Position numbers and translations under genes: made by a program
Notes under the pieces: model-generated
What the model saw: only the letters and a program-made list of their open reading frames with translations
What the model was told of the DNA's origin: nothing
The model's database searches: none
NCBI GenBank assembly: GCA_017398125.1
Contig: JAFQHE010000061.1
Span: 1 to 41,677, forward strand
DNA from: Bacteroidales bacterium
Lineage (GTDB): Bacteria; Bacteroidota; Bacteroidia; Bacteroidales; UBA932
DNA: 41,677 bases
Direction of reading: 5' to 3'
Shown: positions 14,612-22,658 of the stretch, in pieces
Layout of the letters: each line of letters begins with the position of its first letter
Position numbering within the stretch: the first letter of the stretch is position 1

Positions 14612-15397
14612 ATGTTTGATTTTATAGATATTCAGCTGATAGATGTCATTGACATTATTCTTGTGGCCCTTCTGGTCTACTATGTCTATAAGTTGATAAG
14701 GGGTACGGCTGCAATAAGCATCTTTTCGGGCATTATTCTGATATATGTTGTCTGGATAATAGTCAATGCTCTCAATATGAGCCTGATGTCTGCTATAATC
14801 AACCAGATTCTCGGTGTGGGTATGATTGCCCTAATTATACTTTTCCAGCAGGAGATAAGACGTTTTCTGCTCCATCTTGGAAATAAGTATGTAAGTGGCG
14901 GACATGCCAAGATTGTGAAGCGTATCCTTGGCCGCAAGCAGGAGAGTATGGCCTTGGGTGCTTTGGATGAGATTACCCAAGCTTGCCGCAAGATGAGCGA
15001 TACCAAGACAGGTGCGCTTATTGTAATTGCGCATACATCATCTTTGGAGTCGATCATAGAGACCGGAGATGCAATAGATGCCAATATAAACAGACGTCTT
15101 ATTGAGAATATCTTCTTCAAGAACTCCCCACTTCACGATGGTGCCATGATAATCGCAAATGACCGTATAGTTGCTGCACGTTGTACGCTTCCGGTGAGTG
15201 AAAATCCCAACATCCCTGCCCAATATGGTATGCGCCACAAGGCTGCAACCGGTATGACAGAGCAGACTGATGCGGCTGTTGTCGTAGTATCTGAAGAGAC
15301 CGGCAATATCTCTTTTGTACAGGGTGGTGAAATCAGGAAGATGAACAGTATTACCGAGTTGCGTCTCGCTATAGAGAATTCATATAAAGAGTCATAG
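14612..15397 (+). CDS. cdaA: diadenylate cyclase CdaA
   Basis: The 261-residue protein has three N-terminal transmembrane helices (about 10-28, 35-55, 60-78) followed by a DisA_N catalytic domain. The signature D176-G177-A178 (SPLHDGAMII) and R208-H209-K210 (GMRHKAATG, usually RHR) are present. It makes cyclic di-AMP from two ATP molecules at the cytoplasmic face; c-di-AMP controls potassium and osmotic balance and envelope stress. Length is normal for the family. No ybbR or glmM partner is adjacent, unlike in Firmicutes. It is convergent with metK, with a hairpin repeat between them. The arginine-to-lysine change in the second motif is conservative. Confidence 0.92.
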   Translation: MFDFIDIQLIDVIDIILVALLVYYVYKLIRGTAAISIFSGIILIYVVWIIVNALNMSLMSAIINQILGVGMIALIILFQQEIRRFLLHLGNKYVSGGHAKIVKRILGRKQESMALGALDEITQACRKMSDTKTGALIVIAHTSSLESIIETGDAIDANINRRLIENIFFKNSPLHDGAMIIANDRIVAARCTLPVSENPNIPAQYGMRHKAATGMTEQTDAAVVVVSEETGNISFVQGGEIRKMNSITELRLAIENSYKES

Positions 15398-15561
15398 CAT
15401 TATAAAAATTGATGGTGTCACTGCACAAGTATGAACTCCCTTGTGAAAAGGGGAGTGGGTTTCGTTTTGTCGGTATTTGCGATATAGAAATAGGAGTCAT
15501 CACTGCAGAATTGGGCAATTTCACACAGAAGTGCAAATTCTGTGGTTCAATAGGGCAATGG

Positions 15562-15625
15562 GGCTGACTTAAAATCTCTCTCACCAAAAAGAATAACCCC
15601 TATTAGAGTGCTTTCTAATAGGGGT
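15562..15625. repeat. dispersed hairpin repeat, probable bidirectional terminator (partner 24949-25012)
   Basis: The 64-base element starts GGCTGACTTAAAA and ends in a perfect 12-bp stem (ACCCCTATTAGA and TCTAATAGGGGT, loop GTGCTT). A near-identical copy lies at 24949-25012. Both sit between convergent gene ends (here cdaA and metK). This suggests that the element ends transcription from both sides, or that it is a REP/MITE-like relic tolerated in such gaps. The remaining sequence of 15398-15561 shows nothing else. Confidence 0.75.
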
Positions 15626-15649
15626 GCATTGTATTCTTTATGCTGTAGG

Positions 15650-16900
15650 TTACAGCTTGAACGCCTTCTTGATGTCGTCTACTCTATCAAGAAGTTCCCA
15701 ACCGAAGAATTGTACCTCTTTGGTTATGCTCTTGCCGTTTTCAATGATCTCCACCTCTTTTTTGTAAGGTGTGCGGCCCATATGTCCGTAAGCGGCTGTC
15801 GCCTCAAAGATAGGGTAAGTAAGGCCGAACTTCTCAATGATCTTTGCGGGTCTGAGGTCAAAAATCTCGCCTACAACACGTGCAATCTCACCATCTGTAA
15901 TATTGATGTTGCTTGTGCCTCTGGTGTTGATGAAGATGCTTACAGGTTTTGCAACACCAATGGCATAGGCCAACTGTACGAGTACCTCTTTTGCGATACC
16001 GGCAGCGACAAGGTTCTTTGCAATGTGACGTGCTGCATATGCTGCTGAGCGGTCTACCTTTGATGAATCTTTGCCTGAGAAGGCTCCTCCTCCATGTGCG
16101 CCACGGCCACCGTAGGTGTCAACTACAATCTTTCTGCCTGTAAGTCCTGTATCTCCGTGAGGACCTCCAATTACAAATTTGCCGGTAGGGTTTACAAAGA
16201 GTATAAAGTCATCCTTAAAGAGTTTCTGAGTCTGTTCAGGAAGTTTTGCTATAACTTTTGGTAGAAGGATATTTCTGATGTCTTCTCTGATGCGCTGTTG
16301 CATAGCCTCGTCGGTATCAAACTCATCATGCTGGGTAGAGACAACAATTGTATGTATTCTTACAGGCTCATGGTCATCGGTGTACTCAATTGTAAACTGA
16401 GATTTTGCATCGGGCCTCAAGTATGGCATAAGTCCGGTGTTCTTTCTTATATCAGCAAGCTCAGATAGGGCAAGGTGTGACAGATATAGGGGAAGAGGCA
16501 TATACTCATCGGTATCTGTACATGCATAACCGAACATCATTCCCTGGTCTCCGGCTCCCTGTTCATCTTTCTCCTCTACAACTACACCTCTGTTGATGTC
16601 AGGAGACTGCTCGTGAAGTGCAGAGAGGATACCGCAAGAGTTGCCGTCAAACATATACTCCGCTTTTGTATATCCAATTCTGTTGATTACACGGCGTGCG
16701 ACACTCTGGATGTCTACATAGGCCTCTGAACGCACCTCGCCGCCAACAACTACAAGACCGGTGCTTACAAAGGTCTCACAGGCAACTTTGCTTGATGGAT
16801 CCTGTCTGAGAAATTCATCAAGGATTGCATCTGAAATCTGGTCAGCCACTTTGTCTGGATGACCCTCTGAAACTGATTCTGAAGTAAACAAATAAGACAT
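15650..16900 (-). CDS. metK: S-adenosylmethionine synthetase
   Basis: The 416-residue protein covers the full family. It has the N-terminal [15 protein letters not shown] (ATP and magnesium site), [12 protein letters not shown], the glycine-rich [19 protein letters not shown] loop and the C-terminal TAAYGHMGR. It condenses methionine and ATP into S-adenosylmethionine in the cytoplasm. It is a single gene on the minus strand, convergent with cdaA. The 384-base gap upstream holds its promoter, a SAM-II-like riboswitch and a hairpin, so expression is likely repressed by its own product. Confidence 0.97.
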   Translation of the reverse strand: MSYLFTSESVSEGHPDKVADQISDAILDEFLRQDPSSKVACETFVSTGLVVVGGEVRSEAYVDIQSVARRVINRIGYTKAEYMFDGNSCGILSALHEQSPDINRGVVVEEKDEQGAGDQGMMFGYACTDTDEYMPLPLYLSHLALSELADIRKNTGLMPYLRPDAKSQFTIEYTDDHEPVRIHTIVVSTQHDEFDTDEAMQQRIREDIRNILLPKVIAKLPEQTQKLFKDDFILFVNPTGKFVIGGPHGDTGLTGRKIVVDTYGGRGAHGGGAFSGKDSSKVDRSAAYAARHIAKNLVAAGIAKEVLVQLAYAIGVAKPVSIFINTRGTSNINITDGEIARVVGEIFDLRPAKIIEKFGLTYPIFEATAAYGHMGRTPYKKEVEIIENGKSITKEVQFFGWELLDRVDDIKKAFKL

Positions 16901-16974
16901 AAACTAAATAATTTAACAGTTATTAATTATTTAGAAAGGCTTTGACTTATTGCTGCGTAACTCTTGATTGTCCT

Positions 16975-16992
16975 AATCCCGACAGCGGGATA
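16975..16992 (-). other. hairpin between riboswitch and metK
   Basis: ATCCCG and CGGGAT form a perfect 6-bp stem with a 4-base loop in the metK leader, downstream of the SAM-II-like aptamer. No U-run follows in the minus direction, so it is not a standard terminator. It may belong to the expression platform or simply stabilise the leader. Confidence 0.4.
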
Positions 16993-16999
16993 TTGAAGA

Positions 17000-17050
17000 G
17001 ATCGTTTTAGCATTTTTTAGCGTGGTTGCAAGCAGTCAAATCTTTCCACA
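17000..17050 (-). ncRNA. SAM-II riboswitch upstream of metK
   Basis: On the minus strand the leader contains GAUUUGACUGCUUGCAA followed by CCACG, then UAAAAAA and GCUAAAA. This is the conserved core of the SAM-II aptamer (AUUU, GCUUGCAA, UAAA, GCUAAAA), an H-type pseudoknot of about 50 nucleotides that binds S-adenosylmethionine. Helix P1 can form from GUGG (17049-17046) and CCAC (17025-17022). It lies right after a consensus promoter and about 100 bases before metK. SAM-II is known from Alphaproteobacteria and Bacteroidota and normally represses methionine/SAM genes. The platform is not obvious. Confidence 0.85.
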
Positions 17051-17061
17051 TTTTCCGGGCG

Positions 17062-17090
17062 CAAAGGTAATATATTTTTTTATTCTGCAA
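17062..17090 (-). promoter_or_regulatory. metK promoter
   Basis: On the minus strand TTG (17090-17088), an 18-base spacer and TACCTTTG (17069-17062) form a good Bacteroidota promoter. Transcription would start just upstream of the SAM-II aptamer. Confidence 0.7.
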
Positions 17091-17177
17091 TATATATAGG
17101 GCAACATATTACAAAATGAGTTGGCAGAGTGTAAATTCCCTTCAATATTTTATTAATCTTTTTTTAATTATTTTATC

Positions 17178-17208
17178 TTGTAAATGAATCAGATTTGAAC
17201 TATTTTTG
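17178..17208 (+). promoter_or_regulatory. promoter of the nuclease/receptor/OB-fold operon
   Basis: TTG at 17178-17180, 20 bases, then TATTTTTG at 17201-17208 is a near-ideal Bacteroidota promoter. The leader to the ATG at 17285 is about 70 bases. It drives three closely spaced genes ending at the terminator at 24841. Confidence 0.7.
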
Positions 17209-17284
17209 CGTGTAGCAAATGGGGGACATAAAACTCATATTGCACTACTGCAAGAAAGAATAACAATAAATTAAATCTTTGAAA

Positions 17285-19405
17285 ATGAGGAGAATAATAT
17301 TGGCGTTAGCCATGGTTGTGTCGCTGGTCCTGTGCGCATGCAGCGGGGGTGATGAGCAAGTGAAGGAATCTATAGTATTGTCTCAGAGTAAGATTAATTG
17401 TGATATAGACGGTGTAACCGTTCAAGTAGGCGTTACAGCTAATACAGCTTGGAACGCCTCTGTTTTTGATATGGAGGGGAATTGGATAACTGTAACTCCA
17501 AAAGAGGGAACCAATAACGGATCGATAACAATAGCTGTTGCAGCCAATACCGGTGCCGCAAGAACTGCTACTGTGAGAGTATTCTCAAAAATGGCTGAGG
17601 CATCAATTGCAATATCACAAGTTGCGGCTCCAGATGATGAGCCGGAACCGGAGCCGGAACCGGAAGTGGTGGTCACTCCTATGTTAAAAGTGAGGGAAAT
17701 GTATAAAGGCTCTTCGGTAAAGGTTACAGAGGATGTGATTGTGGAGGGTGTTGTGATAAGCAATTTCCGTCGGGATACAGATGGAGGATTGAACAATTAT
17801 TCTACAGCAAAGACAATTGTGGTTTCCGATGGCAGTGCAGGTTTGCAGCTATATTGCTCTGCTGACAATAAAGAGTTTGCAAGAGGTGATAAAGTGCGTG
17901 TGGCTCTTAAGGGACTAACTTTGGCGGTTTATGCAAATGGCGCGCTTCAGGTGCAGGGTGATAATGGTACAGGCATGCCTTTGACTGCAATTTCAAAGGT
18001 GGGCAGTGAGACCCCTGTTGCAAAGGATGTTGATGTGGCAGATTTTGTTGCCGGAAAATATGAGTCAATGTATGTGGCTGTAAAGGATGTGCAGGTGGTT
18101 GGGAGTGATCTTTCAAAGACATTTGCAACAGCAGAAGCACATACAAGCATTGGGGTAGAGGCCAAAAGCGGACAGATATTTGACATATTCACCTCCAAGT
18201 ATGCAACTTTCAAGGGAGAGAAGGTGCCGCAGGGCAGCGGAGTCTTGAAAGGAATATCAGGCGTATATAATGGCAAGCCTCAGATTATGATCTCTGATGT
18301 ATCCGACTATGCAGGTATGACCGGTGCCAGATTTGAACCTGCAGAGAAACTGGCTTTACAGTTTACCGTGAAAGAGGTGTTGTGCAACAGCGGTTCGTTT
18401 GAAATGGAGGTTGTATCTACAGGGGCATGGAAGGCGGTCTCTTCAAGTTCTGACTTTACAGTTTCTCCTGCTGAGGGAGAGTCAGGAAAGATTGTTACGG
18501 TATCATATATGAAGAACCCTAGCACAACAAATGAAAGGGTTGCGGAGATTACCTTTGAGGCCACTAATGGAGCTATTGCCGGTAAAAAGGTCGTATTGAG
18601 TGTCAAACAGGCAAAATATGAGGCTATGGTATCGGACAATGTGCAGAACTGGATGGAGCTTCCTAAGGTTGTGGCACAGGATGAGTTTGCATTTGTCTCG
18701 CACCGGACAGAAGTAAAGCAAAAGGATGTGAGAAGCTTCTCTTATTGGTTTGACGGTAACAACAGGATTGCACATTGGGTGGCATATCCTATTTATAAAG
18801 ATATAGCTGAAGACAATGTCAACCGTACCGACAGCTGGACCTATGAGCCTAAATTGCCGCAGTGGTGCCAGCCTGCACTTTTCAAAGGGTGGGGAGTCTC
18901 CGGTTATGACCGTGGCCACCAGCTGCCTTCACAAGATAGGGTCTCTTCTACAGCTGCAAATCAACAGACATTCTACTTCACAAATATAATTGCCCAGAAT
19001 TCAGATCTGAATCAGAGTGCCTGGGGCAATCTTGAGAACAAGGTGAGGGAGCTTTCAAAGGGCTGTGATACGCTATATGTAGTAACAGGTGTTGTGATTT
19101 CAACAAATGAAAGTCCCCAAATAGAGTATATAAAAGATAATGACGGCAAACTGGTGGCAAAACCTAAAGCTCTGTTTAAAGTGCTCTTGCGTTACAGCTC
19201 CTCTTCTACTGTGGATGGTGGATATTCAGCAATCGGATTCTGGTATGAAAACAAGAAACCGGCATCTGATGCGGTGACCGCTACAAATGCCAGAAAAGTG
19301 AAGGATATTGAGGTTCTGACAGGTTTTGATTTCTTCCACAACCTTGATGATGCCATAGAATCCAAGGTTGAGAGTGCCTTTGTTCCAGGAGAGTGGGGAT
19401 TATAA
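17285..19405 (+). CDS. surface lipoprotein with BACON, DUF5689-like and DNA/RNA non-specific endonuclease domains
   Basis: The 706-residue protein starts MRRIILALAMVVSLVLCAC (Cys19 lipidated); a TTG two codons earlier is less likely. A BACON-like domain (about 30-110, NTAWNASVF...WITVTPKEG) is followed by a Pro/Glu linker. A DUF5689-like OB-fold region (about 130-335) and a second BACON-like domain (340-440) come next. Last is a NucA/EndA-type endonuclease (about 440-706) with the catalytic DRGH motif at 542-545 and the metal-binding stretch NIIAQNSDLNQSAWGNLENK. The family cuts DNA and RNA with magnesium. It probably works at the cell surface. It is first in an operon with an Oar-like receptor (33-base gap) and an OB-fold lipoprotein, which suggests nucleic-acid degradation and uptake. 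Confidence 0.88.
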   Translation: MRRIILALAMVVSLVLCACSGGDEQVKESIVLSQSKINCDIDGVTVQVGVTANTAWNASVFDMEGNWITVTPKEGTNNGSITIAVAANTGAARTATVRVFSKMAEASIAISQVAAPDDEPEPEPEPEVVVTPMLKVREMYKGSSVKVTEDVIVEGVVISNFRRDTDGGLNNYSTAKTIVVSDGSAGLQLYCSADNKEFARGDKVRVALKGLTLAVYANGALQVQGDNGTGMPLTAISKVGSETPVAKDVDVADFVAGKYESMYVAVKDVQVVGSDLSKTFATAEAHTSIGVEAKSGQIFDIFTSKYATFKGEKVPQGSGVLKGISGVYNGKPQIMISDVSDYAGMTGARFEPAEKLALQFTVKEVLCNSGSFEMEVVSTGAWKAVSSSSDFTVSPAEGESGKIVTVSYMKNPSTTNERVAEITFEATNGAIAGKKVVLSVKQAKYEAMVSDNVQNWMELPKVVAQDEFAFVSHRTEVKQKDVRSFSYWFDGNNRIAHWVAYPIYKDIAEDNVNRTDSWTYEPKLPQWCQPALFKGWGVSGYDRGHQLPSQDRVSSTAANQQTFYFTNIIAQNSDLNQSAWGNLENKVRELSKGCDTLYVVTGVVISTNESPQIEYIKDNDGKLVAKPKALFKVLLRYSSSSTVDGGYSAIGFWYENKKPASDAVTATNARKVKDIEVLTGFDFFHNLDDAIESKVESAFVPGEWGL

Positions 19406-19438
19406 AATGAAACTTAATTAATTTAACCTATATAATTT

Positions 19439-22400
19439 ATGAAACAAAAAATCAGATGTTTTCTTGCCTCTTTGGCTTGTATGTTTCTGCTTGTGCCGGC
19501 ATTTGCACAGGTTACAACATCAAGTGTCAATGGCTACGTTGTAGACAATGCAGGCGAAGAGTTGGTGGGTGCAGGAATTGTTGCAGTCCATGCCCCTTCA
19601 GGAACAAAGTATGTTGCTGTTGCCAATGAGAATGGTAGATTTGTCATTAACGGTATGCGTATTGGAGGTCCTTACTCAATCCAAATTTCATTTATTGGTA
19701 TGGCAACACTTGAGTACAAGGACATTTATCTCAAGTTGGGTGAGCCATATGAGATAAATGCCGTAATGGAGTCTTCTAATGAGTTGGATGCCGTTGTAGT
19801 TGTTAGCGAGACAGCTTTCAATGCTTCAAAAACAGGTGCTTCATCAAGTTTTAACCTCAAGACCGTTGAGTCTATGCCGACAATCGACAGAAGTGTGTAT
19901 GACATCGCAAAATTGTCGCCACAAGCTTCTGTAAGCAAGAATGGAGGTATCTCTTTTGCTGGAACCAACAACAGATACAACAGCTTCCAGATTGATGGTG
20001 CGATCGCAAATGATGCTTTTGGTCTTTCATCTTCTGGAACAAACGGTGGCCAGACAGGCGCAAATCCTGTATCCCTTGATGCTATTGAGGAGGTTCAGGT
20101 TGTAGTGGCTCCATTTGATGTACGCCAGTCAGGTTTTACAGGTGGTGCAATCAATGCAATTACCAAGTCTGGTACAAACACTATAAAGGGTTCGTTCTAT
20201 ACATATTTCAACAATCAGGATATGATTGGAACAACAGCCGGTGATGTTGCAAACAGAGAGAAATATGACACCCAGCTTTCACAGACATATGGTGTAACTA
20301 TAGGTGCTCCTATCATCAAGGACAAGTTGTTCGTTTTTGCCAGCGGTGAGTATTACAAGAAATCTTATCCTAACGTATACTCTCCTTCAAATGGCTCATA
20401 CAATGATATAACATTGGCTGAGGAGGTCTTTGATGCAGATGGCAACTCATTGGGCAGCGTATTCAATGAGAAAATGGCGCAAGCAATGATAAACCATTAT
20501 GAAAAGACTTATGGCGTGAAGAATACAGGTGAGACTTTTGGTGAGCACCAGGTTGAGGACAGATCAATCAACGCCCTCTTGCGTCTTGACTGGAACATCA
20601 ATAACAATAACAAGATGATGTTGCGTTATCAGTTCATGGATGCATTTGCAGATCAGTACAGTTCAGGACGTACTTCGTATACATTCAACAACTCTGCCTA
20701 CAAACAGTCAAACAAGACCAATACAGTAGTCATGGAGTTGAACTCACGTATCTCAGACAATATTTCAAATGAGTTGCGTGCAACTGCAGTATTTGTAAGG
20801 GATGAGAGAACCATTCCTTATGCCGGTCCGAACATCTACATCAACAATGATGAGATCACCTTCTCTTTGGGTACAAACTACTCTTCAGGTGCCAATGCAA
20901 TGAGCTCTGATGCGTATACTCTTACAGATAACCTTACAATCTACAAGGGTAACCACAACATTACAGTAGGTACACACAATGAGTTGTTCAAGTTCTACAA
21001 TGTCTTCTTGCAGTATGCTTTTGGCGGTTACACTTATAACACAGTTGCAGACTACTTCAACAATGTTATCAACCAGTTCAACTACAAATATGCTGACCCT
21101 GAGCTTACCGACGGCAATACCAGATGGGGCGCAACCACATGGGCTGCACAGTTCGGACTTTACGCGCAGGATGAGTGGAAACCAAACAGGAACTTGACAG
21201 TCACTTATGGTTTGCGTGTGGATATGCCGCTTCTATTGAACAAGCCTACAGAGAACCCTGAATTCAACCAGCACCATATTGCCACTGCAAACAATTCATA
21301 CGTTGGAACAATTCCAAGTGCGAAGGTATTGTTCTCTCCACGTGTAGGATTCCGCTGGTTTGTAAATGACAGCCACAAAACATTGGTAAGAGGTGGTGCA
21401 GGTCTGTTTACCGGTCGTGTGCCGTTCGTATGGTTGTCAAATGCTTACAACAATACAGGTATGGAGTCAAAATCAATAACTATGAATACTCCGGGTGCTG
21501 ACTTCCCTATGACAGCAGATCCTTACAAAGATGTTGTATTGTCGGGAGCCGCATCCGCTGGTGGAAAGGCTACAATCAACACATTGTCAAAAGATTTCAA
21601 ATATCCTCAGGTGTTCCGTGCAAATATTGGTCTTGACCAGGAGTTTGAGGGTGGATGGAAAGTTACAGTTGATGCTTTGTATTCAAAGACATTGAATAAC
21701 GTATTCTTCAAGAACCTTGCAATTACATCAGATAATGTTGTTTATGGTGTTAATGCAGCAGCTGCGGCGGCAAATCCGGGCAGCACAGCTCCTTACTATA
21801 GCATAAATAAAGATTACTATGCAATTGTAGATTTGGCAAATACAAACAAGGGCTACACCTACTCTGTAAGTGCAAAAATTGAGAAGGCATTTGCATGTGG
21901 CTTGAACTTTATGGCAGCTTATACATTCGGCCATTCATACTCTGTAAATGACGGTACTTCATCAGTTGCATATTCAAACTGGAAATACAACTACTCAGTT
22001 GATACAAATGCTCCTGAGCTTTCATACTCAATGTTTGACAGGCCTCATAAAGTTATGGGTGTACTTACATATACTACCCCTGTTTATGCAAATGGCCTTC
22101 AGACTACCATCTCATTGACCTATGACGGTCAGAGCGGACAGAGATACTCATACACAATGAATGAGTCTTCTGATTTCAACGGTGACGGCCAGAAGGGCAA
22201 CTCAGTACTTTACATCCCTACAGAGAAGGAGATTGGTATGATGAGCTGGAACTCTCCAGAGGATGCCGGCAAGTTTGAGAACTTTATCAGAAACGACAAA
22301 TACTTGAGAGAAAACAGAGGCAAATGGTCTGAGAGATATGGCGGAATCGGCAAGTTCGAGAGCCATTTTGACCTTCACATTGCACAGGATTTCTTCTATG

Positions 22401-22645
22401 ACAAGAAAAACGGCCGCAAGTTGCAGTTCATTGTTGACTTCATGAACATCAGCAACCTGTTCAACAGGGAGTGGGGTCTATACTATTCAGGTGCATACAA
22501 TTTGCAGATTCTTGGAGTTACAGGTCTTGCCAAGGATGCACAGGGTAACATGACTCCAACATACAAATTCTCTCCTCAAACATTGTACTTGAGTGATTTC
22601 TACTCAAGATGGAGATGTCAATTGGGCTTTAGACTAACATTCTAA
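19439..22645 (+). CDS. Oar-like TonB-dependent outer-membrane receptor
   Basis: The 1068-residue protein has signal peptide MKQKIRCFLASLACMFLLVP. A carboxypeptidase-regulatory-like domain (about 27-110, VNGYVVDNAGEELVGAGIVA) is followed by a plug domain (about 125-235, with FSGGAINAITKSGTNT-like FTGGAINAITKSGTNTIKGS). A large beta-barrel ends in phenylalanine (GFRLTF). This arrangement matches the Oar/TonB-dependent receptor group, which moves or anchors large ligands across the outer membrane using TonB energy. The substrate is not readable from sequence. Its position between a secreted nuclease and an OB-fold lipoprotein suggests nucleic-acid or nucleotide ligands. No SusD-like gene is present, so it is not a classical polysaccharide locus. 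The next gene starts 13 bases after its stop. Confidence 0.88.
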   Translation: MKQKIRCFLASLACMFLLVPAFAQVTTSSVNGYVVDNAGEELVGAGIVAVHAPSGTKYVAVANENGRFVINGMRIGGPYSIQISFIGMATLEYKDIYLKLGEPYEINAVMESSNELDAVVVVSETAFNASKTGASSSFNLKTVESMPTIDRSVYDIAKLSPQASVSKNGGISFAGTNNRYNSFQIDGAIANDAFGLSSSGTNGGQTGANPVSLDAIEEVQVVVAPFDVRQSGFTGGAINAITKSGTNTIKGSFYTYFNNQDMIGTTAGDVANREKYDTQLSQTYGVTIGAPIIKDKLFVFASGEYYKKSYPNVYSPSNGSYNDITLAEEVFDADGNSLGSVFNEKMAQAMINHYEKTYGVKNTGETFGEHQVEDRSINALLRLDWNINNNNKMMLRYQFMDAFADQYSSGRTSYTFNNSAYKQSNKTNTVVMELNSRISDNISNELRATAVFVRDERTIPYAGPNIYINNDEITFSLGTNYSSGANAMSSDAYTLTDNLTIYKGNHNITVGTHNELFKFYNVFLQYAFGGYTYNTVADYFNNVINQFNYKYADPELTDGNTRWGATTWAAQFGLYAQDEWKPNRNLTVTYGLRVDMPLLLNKPTENPEFNQHHIATANNSYVGTIPSAKVLFSPRVGFRWFVNDSHKTLVRGGAGLFTGRVPFVWLSNAYNNTGMESKSITMNTPGADFPMTADPYKDVVLSGAASAGGKATINTLSKDFKYPQVFRANIGLDQEFEGGWKVTVDALYSKTLNNVFFKNLAITSDNVVYGVNAAAAAANPGSTAPYYSINKDYYAIVDLANTNKGYTYSVSAKIEKAFACGLNFMAAYTFGHSYSVNDGTSSVAYSNWKYNYSVDTNAPELSYSMFDRPHKVMGVLTYTTPVYANGLQTTISLTYDGQSGQRYSYTMNESSDFNGDGQKGNSVLYIPTEKEIGMMSWNSPEDAGKFENFIRNDKYLRENRGKWSERYGGIGKFESHFDLHIAQDFFYDKKNGRKLQFIVDFMNISNLFNREWGLYYSGAYNLQILGVTGLAKDAQGNMTPTYKFSPQTLYLSDFYSRWRCQLGFRLTF

Positions 22646-22658
22646 TTTGAAAAGACGT

